This document shows, in pieces, positions 13,561-21,352 of a stretch of DNA of 22,806 bases. The stretch lies in contig DATBMY010000503.1 in assembly GCA_036554605.1 (NCBI GenBank), positions 1 through 22,806 on the forward strand, read 5' to 3'. The DNA is from DATBMY01 sp036554605 (GTDB taxonomy: Bacteria > Acidobacteriota > Blastocatellia > UBA7656). How positions within the stretch are numbered: the first letter of the stretch is position 1; every line of letters starts with the position of its first letter. A program made the position numbers and the translations under genes. The notes below the pieces were generated by a model. It was not told where the DNA came from, did no database searches, and saw only the letters and a program-made list of their open reading frames with translations.

Positions 13561-16500
13561 ATGTCAAAGCTACTCTCGCCGGCTATCTTCCTGCTATTGA
13601 TCTCGGCGGTCAGCTTCGGCCAGACCGCTTCGCCGATGATGCTCATAGATCATGTGACCATCAACCAGACTCACATAGTCTTCTCTTACGCGGGCGACTT
13701 ATGGATAGTCGAGCGCGCTGGCGGCGAGGCTCGAAGGCTTACCGAGACTCCGGCCGACGAGGGGGGACCTGTATTCTCGCCCGACGGGACGTGGCTGGCC
13801 TTTTCACGCCAGATTGGCGGGGACTATGACGTTTTTATAATGCCGGCTTCGGGTGGCGAGGCGCGCCGCCTCACTTATATGCCCGAACACGACCTGGTCA
13901 TGAACTGGACCCCTGACGGCAAGAAGATACTCTTCCGCTCGCATCGCGACGAGGAGACGCAGTTCCGGCTCTATACAATCGCCGTCGATGGTGTCTTCCC
14001 CGACGCGCTGCCGCTGCCGCAAGGATATGCCGGTTCCTATTCGAGCGACGGCTCGCGCATCGCCTACACGCCGAAGCCGAGCCCGGGCGAATGGCGCTAC
14101 TATCGCGGCGGCGCGGTCTCGCCCGTATGGATAGCCGACCTTGCAAGCGGCGCGGTCGAGAGATTGCCACACGGGAATTACAACGACCGCCAGCCGATGT
14201 GGATAGGCGATAAGATTTATTTCATATCCGACCGCACCGGACATGCCAATCTTTTTCTTTATGACCTTAAGACTAAACAGACGCGACAGCTTACAAGCTA
14301 CAACGCGCACGGCATCAGGTTCGCATCGGCGGGCGGCGGCGCGATAGCTTATGTTCACGAAGGCCGGATTCACATATACGACCTCGCGGGCGGCGGCGAA
14401 AAGATGATCGCCGTTAAATGCTCGCCCGATACTTCAAAGATGAAACCGCGCAGCGTGAGCGCCGCCCAATACGTCCAGTCGATCAACGTCGATGCTAAAG
14501 GCGAGCAGGTCATCGTCGGCGCGCGCGGAGAGATCTTCTCGCTCGATCCGAAAACCGGCGATGCGCGTAACCTGACAGAGACTTCGGCCGTCGCCGAACG
14601 CGACGCCGCGCCGTCGCCCGACGGGCAATCGATAGCTTACTTCTCGGACGAATCGGGCGAGTACCAGCTATACGTCCGCTCGTCGACGGGCCAGGTCAAA
14701 AAGATAAGCGTCGAGCAGAAGCCGAGCTTTTATCGCGAGCTTGTCTGGTCGCCCGATTCGAAAAGAATTGCTTTCACCGACAAGCGGCTCGCGCTGTGGG
14801 TCGCGGATGTCGATGCGCGCGCGGCGCGGCGCATCGACTCCTCGACCTACTCTTACCAGCAAGAGTGGTATCCAAGATGGTCGCCCGACAGCAGGTGGCT
14901 CGCTTATTCAAAGCATCACGCGAACCGCGCGCGCACGGTCTATGTCTATGATGTCGAGGCGAGCAAAGCTCACCAGGTGACCGACGGGCGCACGCACACC
15001 GAATCGCCGGTCTTTGACGCGAGCGGAAAGTACCTTTACTTCATATCGAGCCCGAACGCCGGGACGAGCGAGTTCGGATGGGGCGTGCTCAACGGCGTGG
15101 TGGCCCGGCCGCTCATAAGACGCTCCGTGCACGCGATAGTCTTAGAAGAGGGCGCGCCTTCGCCTCTTTTGCCAAACGGCCAGCCGAACCCGGAGGCGAA
15201 GATTGGCGAGCGCGCCGCGCAAGTGAAGATTGATTTCACCCGCATAGGCGAGCGCGTGATCAACCTTCCTCTGGCTCCGCGCGATTATTCGCTGCTATAC
15301 ACGGGGCGGCCGGGCGTGCTCTTCGCGCTCGTGGCTGAATGGCCGTCGCCGCCGGGCTTCGGCAGCAACCCGTCGCAGGTGCTCTACCGGTATGACATTT
15401 CGCAGCCGCCTAAATTCGACAAGATGATTGAGGCCGTCGATGCATTAGATATTTCAGGCGACGGCAGCCGCATACTCTTCGCCAGAAGACGCGCGTGGTT
15501 TCTCGTCTCTTCCGACGCTCCGCCGAAACAGGACGAAGGAAAGCTAGAGCTCGTCAAGATGCAGATGACACTCGACCCTCAGGCCGAGTGGAAACAGATA
15601 TACCGCGAGGCATGGCGCATAATGCGCGACTGGTTTTATGATCCGAATCATCACGGTCAGAATCTGGCCGAGCTAGAGAGACATTATGCGGGCTATCTGC
15701 CGGCCATCACCCGCCGGGCAGACTTAAACAGGCTGATGAACCAGATGCTCGGCCACATATCGGTCTCTCACCTTGGGGTGGGCGGGGGCGATGTCGGGCC
15801 GCCTCCGGATCAGCCGAGCCGGGTGGGGCTTCTGGGCGCGGACTATGAGATTCACCAGGGGCGATACCGCTTCAAGCGCATATACCGCTCAAGCCGGTAT
15901 AACGATCCGGCGGGCGCGGTCGCGGCGCCGCTCGACCAGCCTGGCATAAGCGTGCGCGAGGGCGAATACCTTCTCTCGGTCGACGGGCAGAGCATCGACG
16001 CTTCAAAGAATATCTATAGCTATTTCGAAGGCAAGGCGAACCGCCCGGTAAAGATCACGGTAGGCCCGAGCCCCGACGCGAGCCAGGCGCGCGCGCTCAC
16101 GGTCTTTCCGCTTGCGGGCGAGAACGGGCTCAGGCGCGCTAACTGGGCCGAACAGAACCGCCGCAAAGTCGAGGAGATGTCGGGCGGCAAGCTCGGCTAT
16201 ATATTCGTCGCCGATTACGGCCCTTCGATACTCGATTTCATACGCGGTTTGACCGCTTACGGCGACAGGCAGGGGATCGTTATCGACCAGCGATTCAACG
16301 GCGGCGGGATTACACCCGATTACCTCATTGAATGGCTCAATCGAAAGCCGCTTTACTATTACATGTTCCGCGAGGGTGACGACATCGCGACGCCGGTCAA
16401 TCCGGGGCCGCCCGTGAAGGTGCTGATCACAAACGAGTGGAACGGCTCGGCGGCCGAGACCTTCGCATTCATGTACAAGCTCGGCAAGATAGGCCCGATA

Positions 16501-16791
16501 GTCGGCTGGCGAACCGTCGGAGGCGGCATCGGCCCATACGTCTACACGCCGCCGTTCATCGATGGCGGGAGAGTCCAACTGCCGAACCGCGCCGCGTATA
16601 ACCCGGACGGCAGCTCGTGGGGCGTAGAAAACGAGGGCGTGCGGCCCGACATAGAAGTGGATATAATGCCGCGAGACTTTATATCCGGGCGCGACCCGCA
16701 GCTTGAAAGGGCCGTGCAGGTGGCGATGGAAGAGTTGAAGAAGAGCGCGCCCTCGCGCCCCACGCGCCCGAAGTTCCCGGTCCATAAATGA
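13561..16791 (+). CDS. Tricorn-type protease, S41 family, exported
   Basis: A 1076-residue homologue of Tricorn protease, which trims peptides to short oligopeptides. A signal peptide (LLSPAIFLLLISAVSFG) directs it out of the cytoplasm. Residues about 30-640 form beta-propellers built of PD40/WD-like units such as PVFSPDGTWLAFS, DLVMNWTPDGKKILF and WSPDSRWLAYSK. The Tricorn core follows, with the conserved histidine in ISVSHLGVGG (H737), a PDZ-like region (about 755-855, VREGEYLLSVDGQSI) and the S41 domain. The nucleophile is probably Ser963 in NEWNGSAAETF, after a GGGI-containing loop. The ending SWGVENEGVRPDIEV contains candidate acidic active-site residues E1023/E1025. Length and domain order agree with Tricorn (about 1070). 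A GGAGG lies 8 nt before the ATG. The stop overlaps the next ATG (ATGA), so the two genes are translationally coupled. Confidence 0.94.
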   Translation: MSKLLSPAIFLLLISAVSFGQTASPMMLIDHVTINQTHIVFSYAGDLWIVERAGGEARRLTETPADEGGPVFSPDGTWLAFSRQIGGDYDVFIMPASGGEARRLTYMPEHDLVMNWTPDGKKILFRSHRDEETQFRLYTIAVDGVFPDALPLPQGYAGSYSSDGSRIAYTPKPSPGEWRYYRGGAVSPVWIADLASGAVERLPHGNYNDRQPMWIGDKIYFISDRTGHANLFLYDLKTKQTRQLTSYNAHGIRFASAGGGAIAYVHEGRIHIYDLAGGGEKMIAVKCSPDTSKMKPRSVSAAQYVQSINVDAKGEQVIVGARGEIFSLDPKTGDARNLTETSAVAERDAAPSPDGQSIAYFSDESGEYQLYVRSSTGQVKKISVEQKPSFYRELVWSPDSKRIAFTDKRLALWVADVDARAARRIDSSTYSYQQEWYPRWSPDSRWLAYSKHHANRARTVYVYDVEASKAHQVTDGRTHTESPVFDASGKYLYFISSPNAGTSEFGWGVLNGVVARPLIRRSVHAIVLEEGAPSPLLPNGQPNPEAKIGERAAQVKIDFTRIGERVINLPLAPRDYSLLYTGRPGVLFALVAEWPSPPGFGSNPSQVLYRYDISQPPKFDKMIEAVDALDISGDGSRILFARRRAWFLVSSDAPPKQDEGKLELVKMQMTLDPQAEWKQIYREAWRIMRDWFYDPNHHGQNLAELERHYAGYLPAITRRADLNRLMNQMLGHISVSHLGVGGGDVGPPPDQPSRVGLLGADYEIHQGRYRFKRIYRSSRYNDPAGAVAAPLDQPGISVREGEYLLSVDGQSIDASKNIYSYFEGKANRPVKITVGPSPDASQARALTVFPLAGENGLRRANWAEQNRRKVEEMSGGKLGYIFVADYGPSILDFIRGLTAYGDRQGIVIDQRFNGGGITPDYLIEWLNRKPLYYYMFREGDDIATPVNPGPPVKVLITNEWNGSAAETFAFMYKLGKIGPIVGWRTVGGGIGPYVYTPPFIDGGRVQLPNRAAYNPDGSSWGVENEGVRPDIEVDIMPRDFISGRDPQLERAVQVAMEELKKSAPSRPTRPKFPVHK

Positions 16792-17096
16792 TGAAGAGGC
16801 TCGCGCCGGCAGTATTGATTCTAACGATCGCGCTTCTGTCTTGCTCGCGGCCCGGGCAGCCCGCGCCAGAGACGACCGCGCGCGCGTCGCAACCGGGTAA
16901 ATCCTGCGTGAACCTCAATACCGCTACAGCCGAAGAGCTGATGTCGCTTCCGGGCATTGGCGAGGTGATGAGTAAAAAAATAATCGAGCACCGCGACCGA
17001 AACGGGAGGTTTAAGCGCGCCGAAGAGATAATCATTCTCGAAGGGTTCAGCGACAATAAATACCGCGAGATTGCCGATCTTGTCTGCGTCTATTAA
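16788..17096 (+). CDS. ComEA-like helix-hairpin-helix lipoprotein
   Basis: A 102-residue protein with a lipoprotein signal (APAVLILTIALLSC, lipid cysteine near residue 19) followed by a short linker and a tandem helix-hairpin-helix domain: CVNLNTATAEELMSLPGIG, EVMSKKIIEHRDRNGRF and EGFSDNKYREI. This is the DNA-binding domain of ComEA, the receptor for incoming DNA during natural transformation. ComEA-like small proteins are widespread, so a role in DNA uptake is possible but not shown. The start codon overlaps the stop of the Tricorn-like gene (ATGA), which indicates one transcript. No other competence gene is in the window. Confidence 0.85.
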   Translation: MMKRLAPAVLILTIALLSCSRPGQPAPETTARASQPGKSCVNLNTATAEELMSLPGIGEVMSKKIIEHRDRNGRFKRAEEIIILEGFSDNKYREIADLVCVY

Positions 17097-17152
17097 TTTA
17101 TAACAGGCTGCTGTAGAGTAAGAATCATACGTGGAACGAGGCAGGGTTATTA

Positions 17153-18220
17153 ATGACCATTGACACTCCTGTACTGGCAGAAGTCACGCGCGGAACAATC
17201 GTCGAATCTCGTCATCGCGGAGTTATCATCATCGCCGAAGCGTCGGGCGAATCGATTGCTGAAATAGGCGATGCGAGTCTCATCACCTCTACTCGCTCGG
17301 CGATCAAGCCGATTCAAGCAATTCCGATCATCACCAGCGGCGCGGCGGATCATTTCAAACTTACTCAAGGCGAGATAGCCATAGCTTGCGCGTCGCACGA
17401 AGGCGAGCGGATACATACGGAAACCGTCATCAGGATGCTAAAGCGCGCAAGCCTCACCGAAGCCGCGCTCAGGTGCGGCGGCCATGCGCCTTACAATATT
17501 GAGACCGCCCAGCAGCTCGAGCGCGAAGCCGCGCCCTACACGCAGCTTCATAATAATTGCTCGGGCAAGCACGCGGGTATGCTTTTGACCGCCGCGCACC
17601 TCGGGCTTTCGACCGATGATTATTACAAGCCCGACCATCCGATACAGCGCCAGGTCATATCATTACTTTCAGCTCTGGGCGGGCTCGACCACGAGCCGGC
17701 CGTGGCCATTGACGGTTGCAGCGCCCCTACCTTTGGCGTCCCGCTCAAATCGCTCGCCGTAGCCTTCGCGCGCCTTATATGGAATGACTCGGGATCCGAA
17801 GACGGATGGGCTGGACCGGATAAACTCCCCGCTCGTTTTTCGGAGGCGGCCAGACGCGTGACATCGGCGATGATCGAATATCCCGAGATGGTCGGCGGCA
17901 GTAATCGCTTCGATACCGACCTGCTGCGCGCGGCGCGCGGCAAGCTCATATGCAAAGTCGGCGCGGAGGCCGTCTATGCGATAGGCGTGCTGCCTGCGAG
18001 CCGGTTCCCGCGCGGGCTCGGCATTGCGATAAAGATCGAGGACGGCGCTTACAGGGCCCTGGGGTCGGTAGTGGTCGAGACGCTTGCGCAGCTAAGAATT
18101 CTCGACGCAAGCGAGCTGGCCGAGCTTGAAAAATATCACCGCCCGGCTATTGATAACCGCCGCGGCCTGAAGGTCGGCGAGGTGCGCCCGGTCTTCGATC
18201 TTGAGTTCGATAAGATATAG
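17153..18220 (+). CDS. Type II asparaginase (Rhizobium etli type)
   Basis: A 355-residue protein of the Asparaginase_II family, represented by the inducible R. etli L-asparaginase, which hydrolyses asparagine to aspartate and ammonia. The residues known from that structure are present: S49 and K52 in STRSAIKP, S81 in CASHEGE, the metal-ligand set C136 and K139 in NNCSGKHAGM with C189 in DGCSAPTFG, and a lysine in GKLICKVGAE (K264 or K268). There is no signal peptide, so it should be cytoplasmic. The ATG at 17153 lies 56 bp after the ComEA-like gene. Only 2 bp separate its stop from the aminotransferase start, so these two are co-transcribed. The family is clear; substrate preference (asparagine or another amide) is inferred. 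Confidence 0.92.
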   Translation: MTIDTPVLAEVTRGTIVESRHRGVIIIAEASGESIAEIGDASLITSTRSAIKPIQAIPIITSGAADHFKLTQGEIAIACASHEGERIHTETVIRMLKRASLTEAALRCGGHAPYNIETAQQLEREAAPYTQLHNNCSGKHAGMLLTAAHLGLSTDDYYKPDHPIQRQVISLLSALGGLDHEPAVAIDGCSAPTFGVPLKSLAVAFARLIWNDSGSEDGWAGPDKLPARFSEAARRVTSAMIEYPEMVGGSNRFDTDLLRAARGKLICKVGAEAVYAIGVLPASRFPRGLGIAIKIEDGAYRALGSVVVETLAQLRILDASELAELEKYHRPAIDNRRGLKVGEVRPVFDLEFDKI

Positions 18221-18222
18221 CC

Positions 18223-19347
18223 ATGGACGATTATGTAAGGTCGCTTTTCCCCGTCACCGAGCGGTACATATACATGAATCACGCCGCGGTGTCGCCGCTT
18301 TCAACGCGAGTGCGCGACCGTATGCGCGATCTTGTAGATGACGTAACGAATAACGGCTCGGCCAACTATCACGACTGGGTCAGGACATACGAAGAGACGA
18401 GGGCGGCGGCGGCGCGCATGGTCGGAGCGCGCCCGCGCGAGATCGCGTTTATGAAGAATACCTCCGACGGGCTGTCGGCGGTAGCAAACGGCATCGAGTG
18501 GCGCGAGGGCGACTCCGTCGTCACATGCGACGTAGAGTTCCCGTCGAACTTCTACCCGTGGATGCGCGTTGCCGAAGCGTTTGGCGTCAAGTTAAAGACG
18601 GCCCGCGAGCGCGACGGGCGCATTGAGCCCGAAGAGGTCATCTCTTTGATCGACGCTCGGACGCGCGTTGTCGCGCTGAGCTGGGTGCAGTTCTCGAGCG
18701 GGTTCCGCTCCGACATAGCACGGGTAGGGAGAGCGTGCCGCGACCGCGGTGTTCTTTTCGTGGTCGACGCCATACAGGGGCTGGGCGCGCTCAAGCTGGA
18801 CGTAGAGCGCGATTGGGTCGACGTATTCGCCGCCGACGCGCACAAATACCTGCTCGGCCCGGAAGGCGTTGCCCTCTTCTATGTCTCCGATCGCTGCATC
18901 GACCAGATAAAGCCGGCGGTAGTCGGATGGACGTCGGTGAAAGATTACGAGAATTATCTCGATTACTCGCTCGACTATCGCGACGGCGCGGGAAGGTTCG
19001 AATGCGGGACGCTGAACACGGCGGGCGTTTATGGATTGGGCGCGGCGCTCGATCTTTTTCTCGAGATCGGGCCGGAAAAAGTAGAGCGATACTTGCTGGA
19101 GCTTGGGGATTATCTGGCCGGCTCGCTCACGTCGAAGGGCTACCGCGTCGTAAGCTCGCGGCGCGCGGCCGAGGCATCGGCAATAGTGACCTGCACGCAT
19201 GATCGGCACGAGCCCGGCGAGCTTTATCGCATCTTACGAAACAGGAATATCTTCACCGCCCCGCGAGTAGGAAGACTCAGGATCTCGCCACATTTTTACA
19301 ACACCCGCGAAGAGATCGATGCGCTCGTCGAGGCGCTGCCCGGTTAG
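18223..19347 (+). CDS. Class V aminotransferase, PLP-dependent
   Basis: A 374-residue fold-type I PLP enzyme of aminotransferase class V (cysteine desulfurase / isopenicillin N epimerase-like group). It shows the N-terminal YIYMNHAAVSPLS, the PLP-contact stretch EIAFMKNTSDGLSAVANGI, the aspartate in FVVDAIQGLG, and the Schiff-base lysine K208 in ADAHKYLLGPEG. The C-terminal domain ends VGRLRISPHFYNTREEIDALVEAL. A cysteine-bearing desulfurase loop is not obvious, so a sulfur-transfer role is not supported. It starts 2 bp after the asparaginase stop, which implies linked nitrogen or amino-acid metabolism. The exact substrate cannot be read from sequence. Confidence 0.9.
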   Translation: MDDYVRSLFPVTERYIYMNHAAVSPLSTRVRDRMRDLVDDVTNNGSANYHDWVRTYEETRAAAARMVGARPREIAFMKNTSDGLSAVANGIEWREGDSVVTCDVEFPSNFYPWMRVAEAFGVKLKTARERDGRIEPEEVISLIDARTRVVALSWVQFSSGFRSDIARVGRACRDRGVLFVVDAIQGLGALKLDVERDWVDVFAADAHKYLLGPEGVALFYVSDRCIDQIKPAVVGWTSVKDYENYLDYSLDYRDGAGRFECGTLNTAGVYGLGAALDLFLEIGPEKVERYLLELGDYLAGSLTSKGYRVVSSRRAAEASAIVTCTHDRHEPGELYRILRNRNIFTAPRVGRLRISPHFYNTREEIDALVEALPG

Positions 19348-19352
19348 GCAAA

Positions 19353-19919
19353 TCAATCGGCGCTCTCGGACGCCTCTTTTAGCTTGCGCTTGGCGAAGTG
19401 TTGTCGCACGCCCTGGGTGTAGAGTTTCGCGAAATCCAGTATGGAGAGTTTCTGAGGCGCGCCCTCGTAATAAAACGTGCAGGCGTGACCTATCTCGCGC
19501 TGAAGCAGTTTCAGGTCCATGGGGTCGAGCGGGAAGCGCTGGCAGGCGCTCGGAACATGCGGGGTCATATAGATCGAGCAGCGGGTGTTGTAGGCCCCCT
19601 CGTCAATAAAGAAAGGGCACTGGAATTGAATCTTGCAGCAGAGCCCGCACCGGTTGCACTCGCCGCGCTGATAAGCCTTGTAGCGAAAAGCGAGGTTATC
19701 GGGCAGGAGGCGGGCCATTATGGTGCGCCTGAGCGCCGCCCAGGTATGAATAGAAAAGGGCGCGCGTATGACTTTTTTTGCGACGGCTTTCGTCATTTGC
19801 CAGTACATCCACCGGCGCGAAGGGACTTCGGGGGGAAGGTCGGGTGCTTTCTGCGATTCGGAGAATATATTATTAAAGACGTGTAGAACTCTCTGACCCT
19901 CTTGCTTCTCCTGTGACAT
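19353..19919 (-). CDS. YkgJ-type cysteine-cluster protein
   Basis: A 188-residue cytoplasmic protein with the metal-chelating cysteine cluster of the YkgJ/CxxCxxCC family. The cluster is C88, C91, C94, C95 (CNRCGLCC), then C101, C114 and C126 (QCPFF, TRCSIY, SACQRFP), the canonical spacing for binding Zn or Fe. The N-terminal 80 residues carry no recognised domain. The ATG at 19919 has GAGG about 8 nt upstream. It is convergent with the aminotransferase (5 bp between the stops). The biochemical role of this family is unknown; some members act in metal or flagellin-modification contexts, and none is indicated here. Confidence 0.85.
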   Translation of the reverse strand: MSQEKQEGQRVLHVFNNIFSESQKAPDLPPEVPSRRWMYWQMTKAVAKKVIRAPFSIHTWAALRRTIMARLLPDNLAFRYKAYQRGECNRCGLCCKIQFQCPFFIDEGAYNTRCSIYMTPHVPSACQRFPLDPMDLKLLQREIGHACTFYYEGAPQKLSILDFAKLYTQGVRQHFAKRKLKEASESAD

Positions 19920-20171
19920 TAATTAGTCCTCTTGCTTTATTAATTGAAGGCGTCCTTGATAGCAAATAAAGACGGCGCTTTGGCGGAATGCTCATACTAC
20001 CACTAAAACTCGACGCCGGGCAAATTGACGCGCCACTCTCTAATTATGAGACCGGAAGAGGAGAAGGAGAGAAGAGGAGAAGGGGTGAAAGGGTGAAGGG
20101 GTGAAAGGGTGATGAGGTATATCAAGGTCGTTGAATAATTGCATAAGGCCCGAAGGGCCGCAAGCCATTAG

Positions 20172-20191
20172 CCGCGGGCGTGAGCCCGTGG
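20172..20191 (+). other. GNRA-loop hairpin of the left module
   Basis: CCGCGGGCGTGAGCCCGTGG folds into an 8-bp stem (one G-U pair) closed by a GTGA loop. The counterpart at 20253-20272, read on the minus strand, keeps the fold with different base pairs. Confidence 0.75.
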
Positions 20192-20252
20192 ATACTGATT
20201 GCCAAAGTATTGTGCCGGTCCTTGCGGGCCTCTGTCGGTGACGACCGTGCGA

Positions 20253-20272
20253 CCACGACCTTACGGTCGCGG
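20253..20272 (-). other. GNRA-loop hairpin of the right module
   Basis: Read on the minus strand this is CCGCGACCGTAAGGTCGTGG, an 8-bp stem with a GTAA loop. Relative to the left module, stem positions 6/15 change from G-C to A-T and 7/14 from G-C to C-G, and the loop changes GTGA to GTAA, so pairing and GNRA class are both kept. Confidence 0.75.
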
Positions 20273-20442
20273 CTATTGACTTTCGGCCCTTCGGGCCTTA
20301 TGCAATTATTCAACGACCTTGATATACCTCATCACCCTTTCACCCTTTCACCCCTTCTCCCCCTCACCCCTTCTCCGCTCTGGTGTGGTAGTATGCTTGC
20401 CGCGTGATGGCTTTCAGGTAATCGCAGATAAGGAGAATAGTA

Positions 20443-21219
20443 TTGTCGACTATTACCGAGCTTTTCGATCTGAAGGGCAGGGTTGCGCTGGTGACGGGCG
20501 GCTCGCGCGGGCTTGGCCGCGAAATGGCGGAAGGGCTGGCGGAAGCGGGCGCGTCGCTGATGCTGCTCGCGCGCCGCGAACAGTGGCTTTCGCCTACGAT
20601 AGAAGAATTTCGTGGCCGGGGCTTTCGATGCGAGGGAGCGCTGTGCGACGTTTCGAGCGCCGATGAAGTTCACGGGGCGGTCGAGAGCACCCTTGAAGCC
20701 TTCGGGCGGATTGACATACTCGTAAACAACGCGGGCGTGACCTGGGGACAGCCCGCCGAGGATGTCCCGCTCGACCGGTGGAAGATGGTCTTAGACGTAA
20801 ACCTCACGGGGGCGTTTCTCTTTTCGCAGGCCGCCGGTCGCGAAATGCTCAAGCGCGGCAGCGGCAACATAATAAACGTCGCATCGATAGCCGGGCTTGT
20901 CGGCACTATGGAGAACGGGCAGCATATAGCCGCTTATGTGGCCGCCAAGGGGGGATTGATCGCTCTGACGCGCGAGCTGGGAGCAAAATGGGCAAAGCGC
21001 GGGGTTCGCGTCAACGCCATCGCGCCCGGCTTCTTCCCCTCGCGCATGACCGAGAGGGTGCTCGATGCGGCCCAGTCGCAGATCGAGGCGGGCGTGCCGA
21101 TGGGGCGCGTAGGCCGCGAAGGCGAGCTAAAAGGAGTCGCGGTCTTTCTTGCATCCGACGCCTCGGCTTATATCACCGGCCAGACCATTGTGGTCGACGG
21201 CGGGACCACAATCATCTAG
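20443..21219 (+). CDS. Short-chain dehydrogenase/reductase, NAD(P)-dependent
   Basis: A 258-residue classical SDR oxidoreductase of the gluconate 5-dehydrogenase / 3-oxoacyl-ACP reductase-like type. It has the cofactor motif TGGSRGLG (18-25), NNAG (95-98), catalytic S148, Y165 and K169 (AYVAAKGG), and the C-terminal ITGQTIVVDGGTTII. It is cytoplasmic. The start is TTG at 20443: AGGAG lies 7 nt upstream, and no ATG or GTG fits between it and the conserved N-terminus. The substrate cannot be assigned. The family A repeat ends about 65 bp upstream. The family B palindrome begins directly after the stop codon and may act as its transcript end. Confidence 0.93.
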   Translation: MSTITELFDLKGRVALVTGGSRGLGREMAEGLAEAGASLMLLARREQWLSPTIEEFRGRGFRCEGALCDVSSADEVHGAVESTLEAFGRIDILVNNAGVTWGQPAEDVPLDRWKMVLDVNLTGAFLFSQAAGREMLKRGSGNIINVASIAGLVGTMENGQHIAAYVAAKGGLIALTRELGAKWAKRGVRVNAIAPGFFPSRMTERVLDAAQSQIEAGVPMGRVGREGELKGVAVFLASDASAYITGQTIVVDGGTTII

Positions 21220-21346
21220 CTGGGATCAGGGAACAGAGGCCGGGGGGCCAGAGCATCTGGGATTTCAAATTAACTATTTCAAATTCCAAACGCTATTTCA
21301 CTTGCAATCCCTGGCCCCCGACCTCTGGCCCCTGATCCCTGGCCAG
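21220..21346. repeat. Palindromic repeat (family B), intergenic copy
   Basis: The arms are CTGGGATCAGGGAACAGAGG and onward on the left, and the near-complement CCCTGGCCCCCGACCTCTGG ending CCTGATCCCTGGCCAG on the right. They enclose an AT-rich core with repeated TTTCAAATT words. It starts at the first base after the SDR stop and ends 6 nt before the ceramidase ATG, filling the whole gap. A related copy lies in the lipid-kinase gene at 9993-10106. Confidence 0.8.
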
Positions 21347-21352
21347 TAACCT

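Larger units (their letters stand above)
20051..20377. repeat. Composite repeat (family A), full element: two inverted structured modules with octamer ends
   Basis: The left arm is 20076-20160 and the right arm 20284-20360. They are reverse complements apart from one extra octamer on the left. From outside in they hold the RGGGTGAA octamers, TGATGAGGTATATCAAGGTC, TTGAATAATTGCATAA and the small hairpin GGCCCGAAGGGCC. Further in, the two modules continue to resemble each other in inverted orientation: a spacer (CAAGCCATTAGCC on the left, the complement AAAGTCAATAGCC on the right) and then a 20-nt hairpin. The centre (20192-20252) is unique, with short stems only. Purine-rich and pyrimidine-rich tails extend to 20051 and 20377. 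No transposase is present, so mobility, if any, would be supplied in trans. Confidence 0.85.
19920..20442. other. Long intergenic region dominated by the family A repeat
   Basis: Between the divergent YkgJ-type gene and the SDR gene there is no supported coding sequence. Positions 19920-20050 hold the upstream region of the YkgJ gene, with nothing recognisable. Positions 20051-20377 are the repeat element described separately. Positions 20378-20442 are the short leader of the SDR gene with its AGGAG. Short open frames across the repeat have no database-like features and follow the octamers. Confidence 0.7.

Noticed and set aside
20122..20673. Short open frames over the family A repeat and the SDR start
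   Set aside because: They follow the palindromes and octamers or overlap the SDR gene antisense, and have no start signals.
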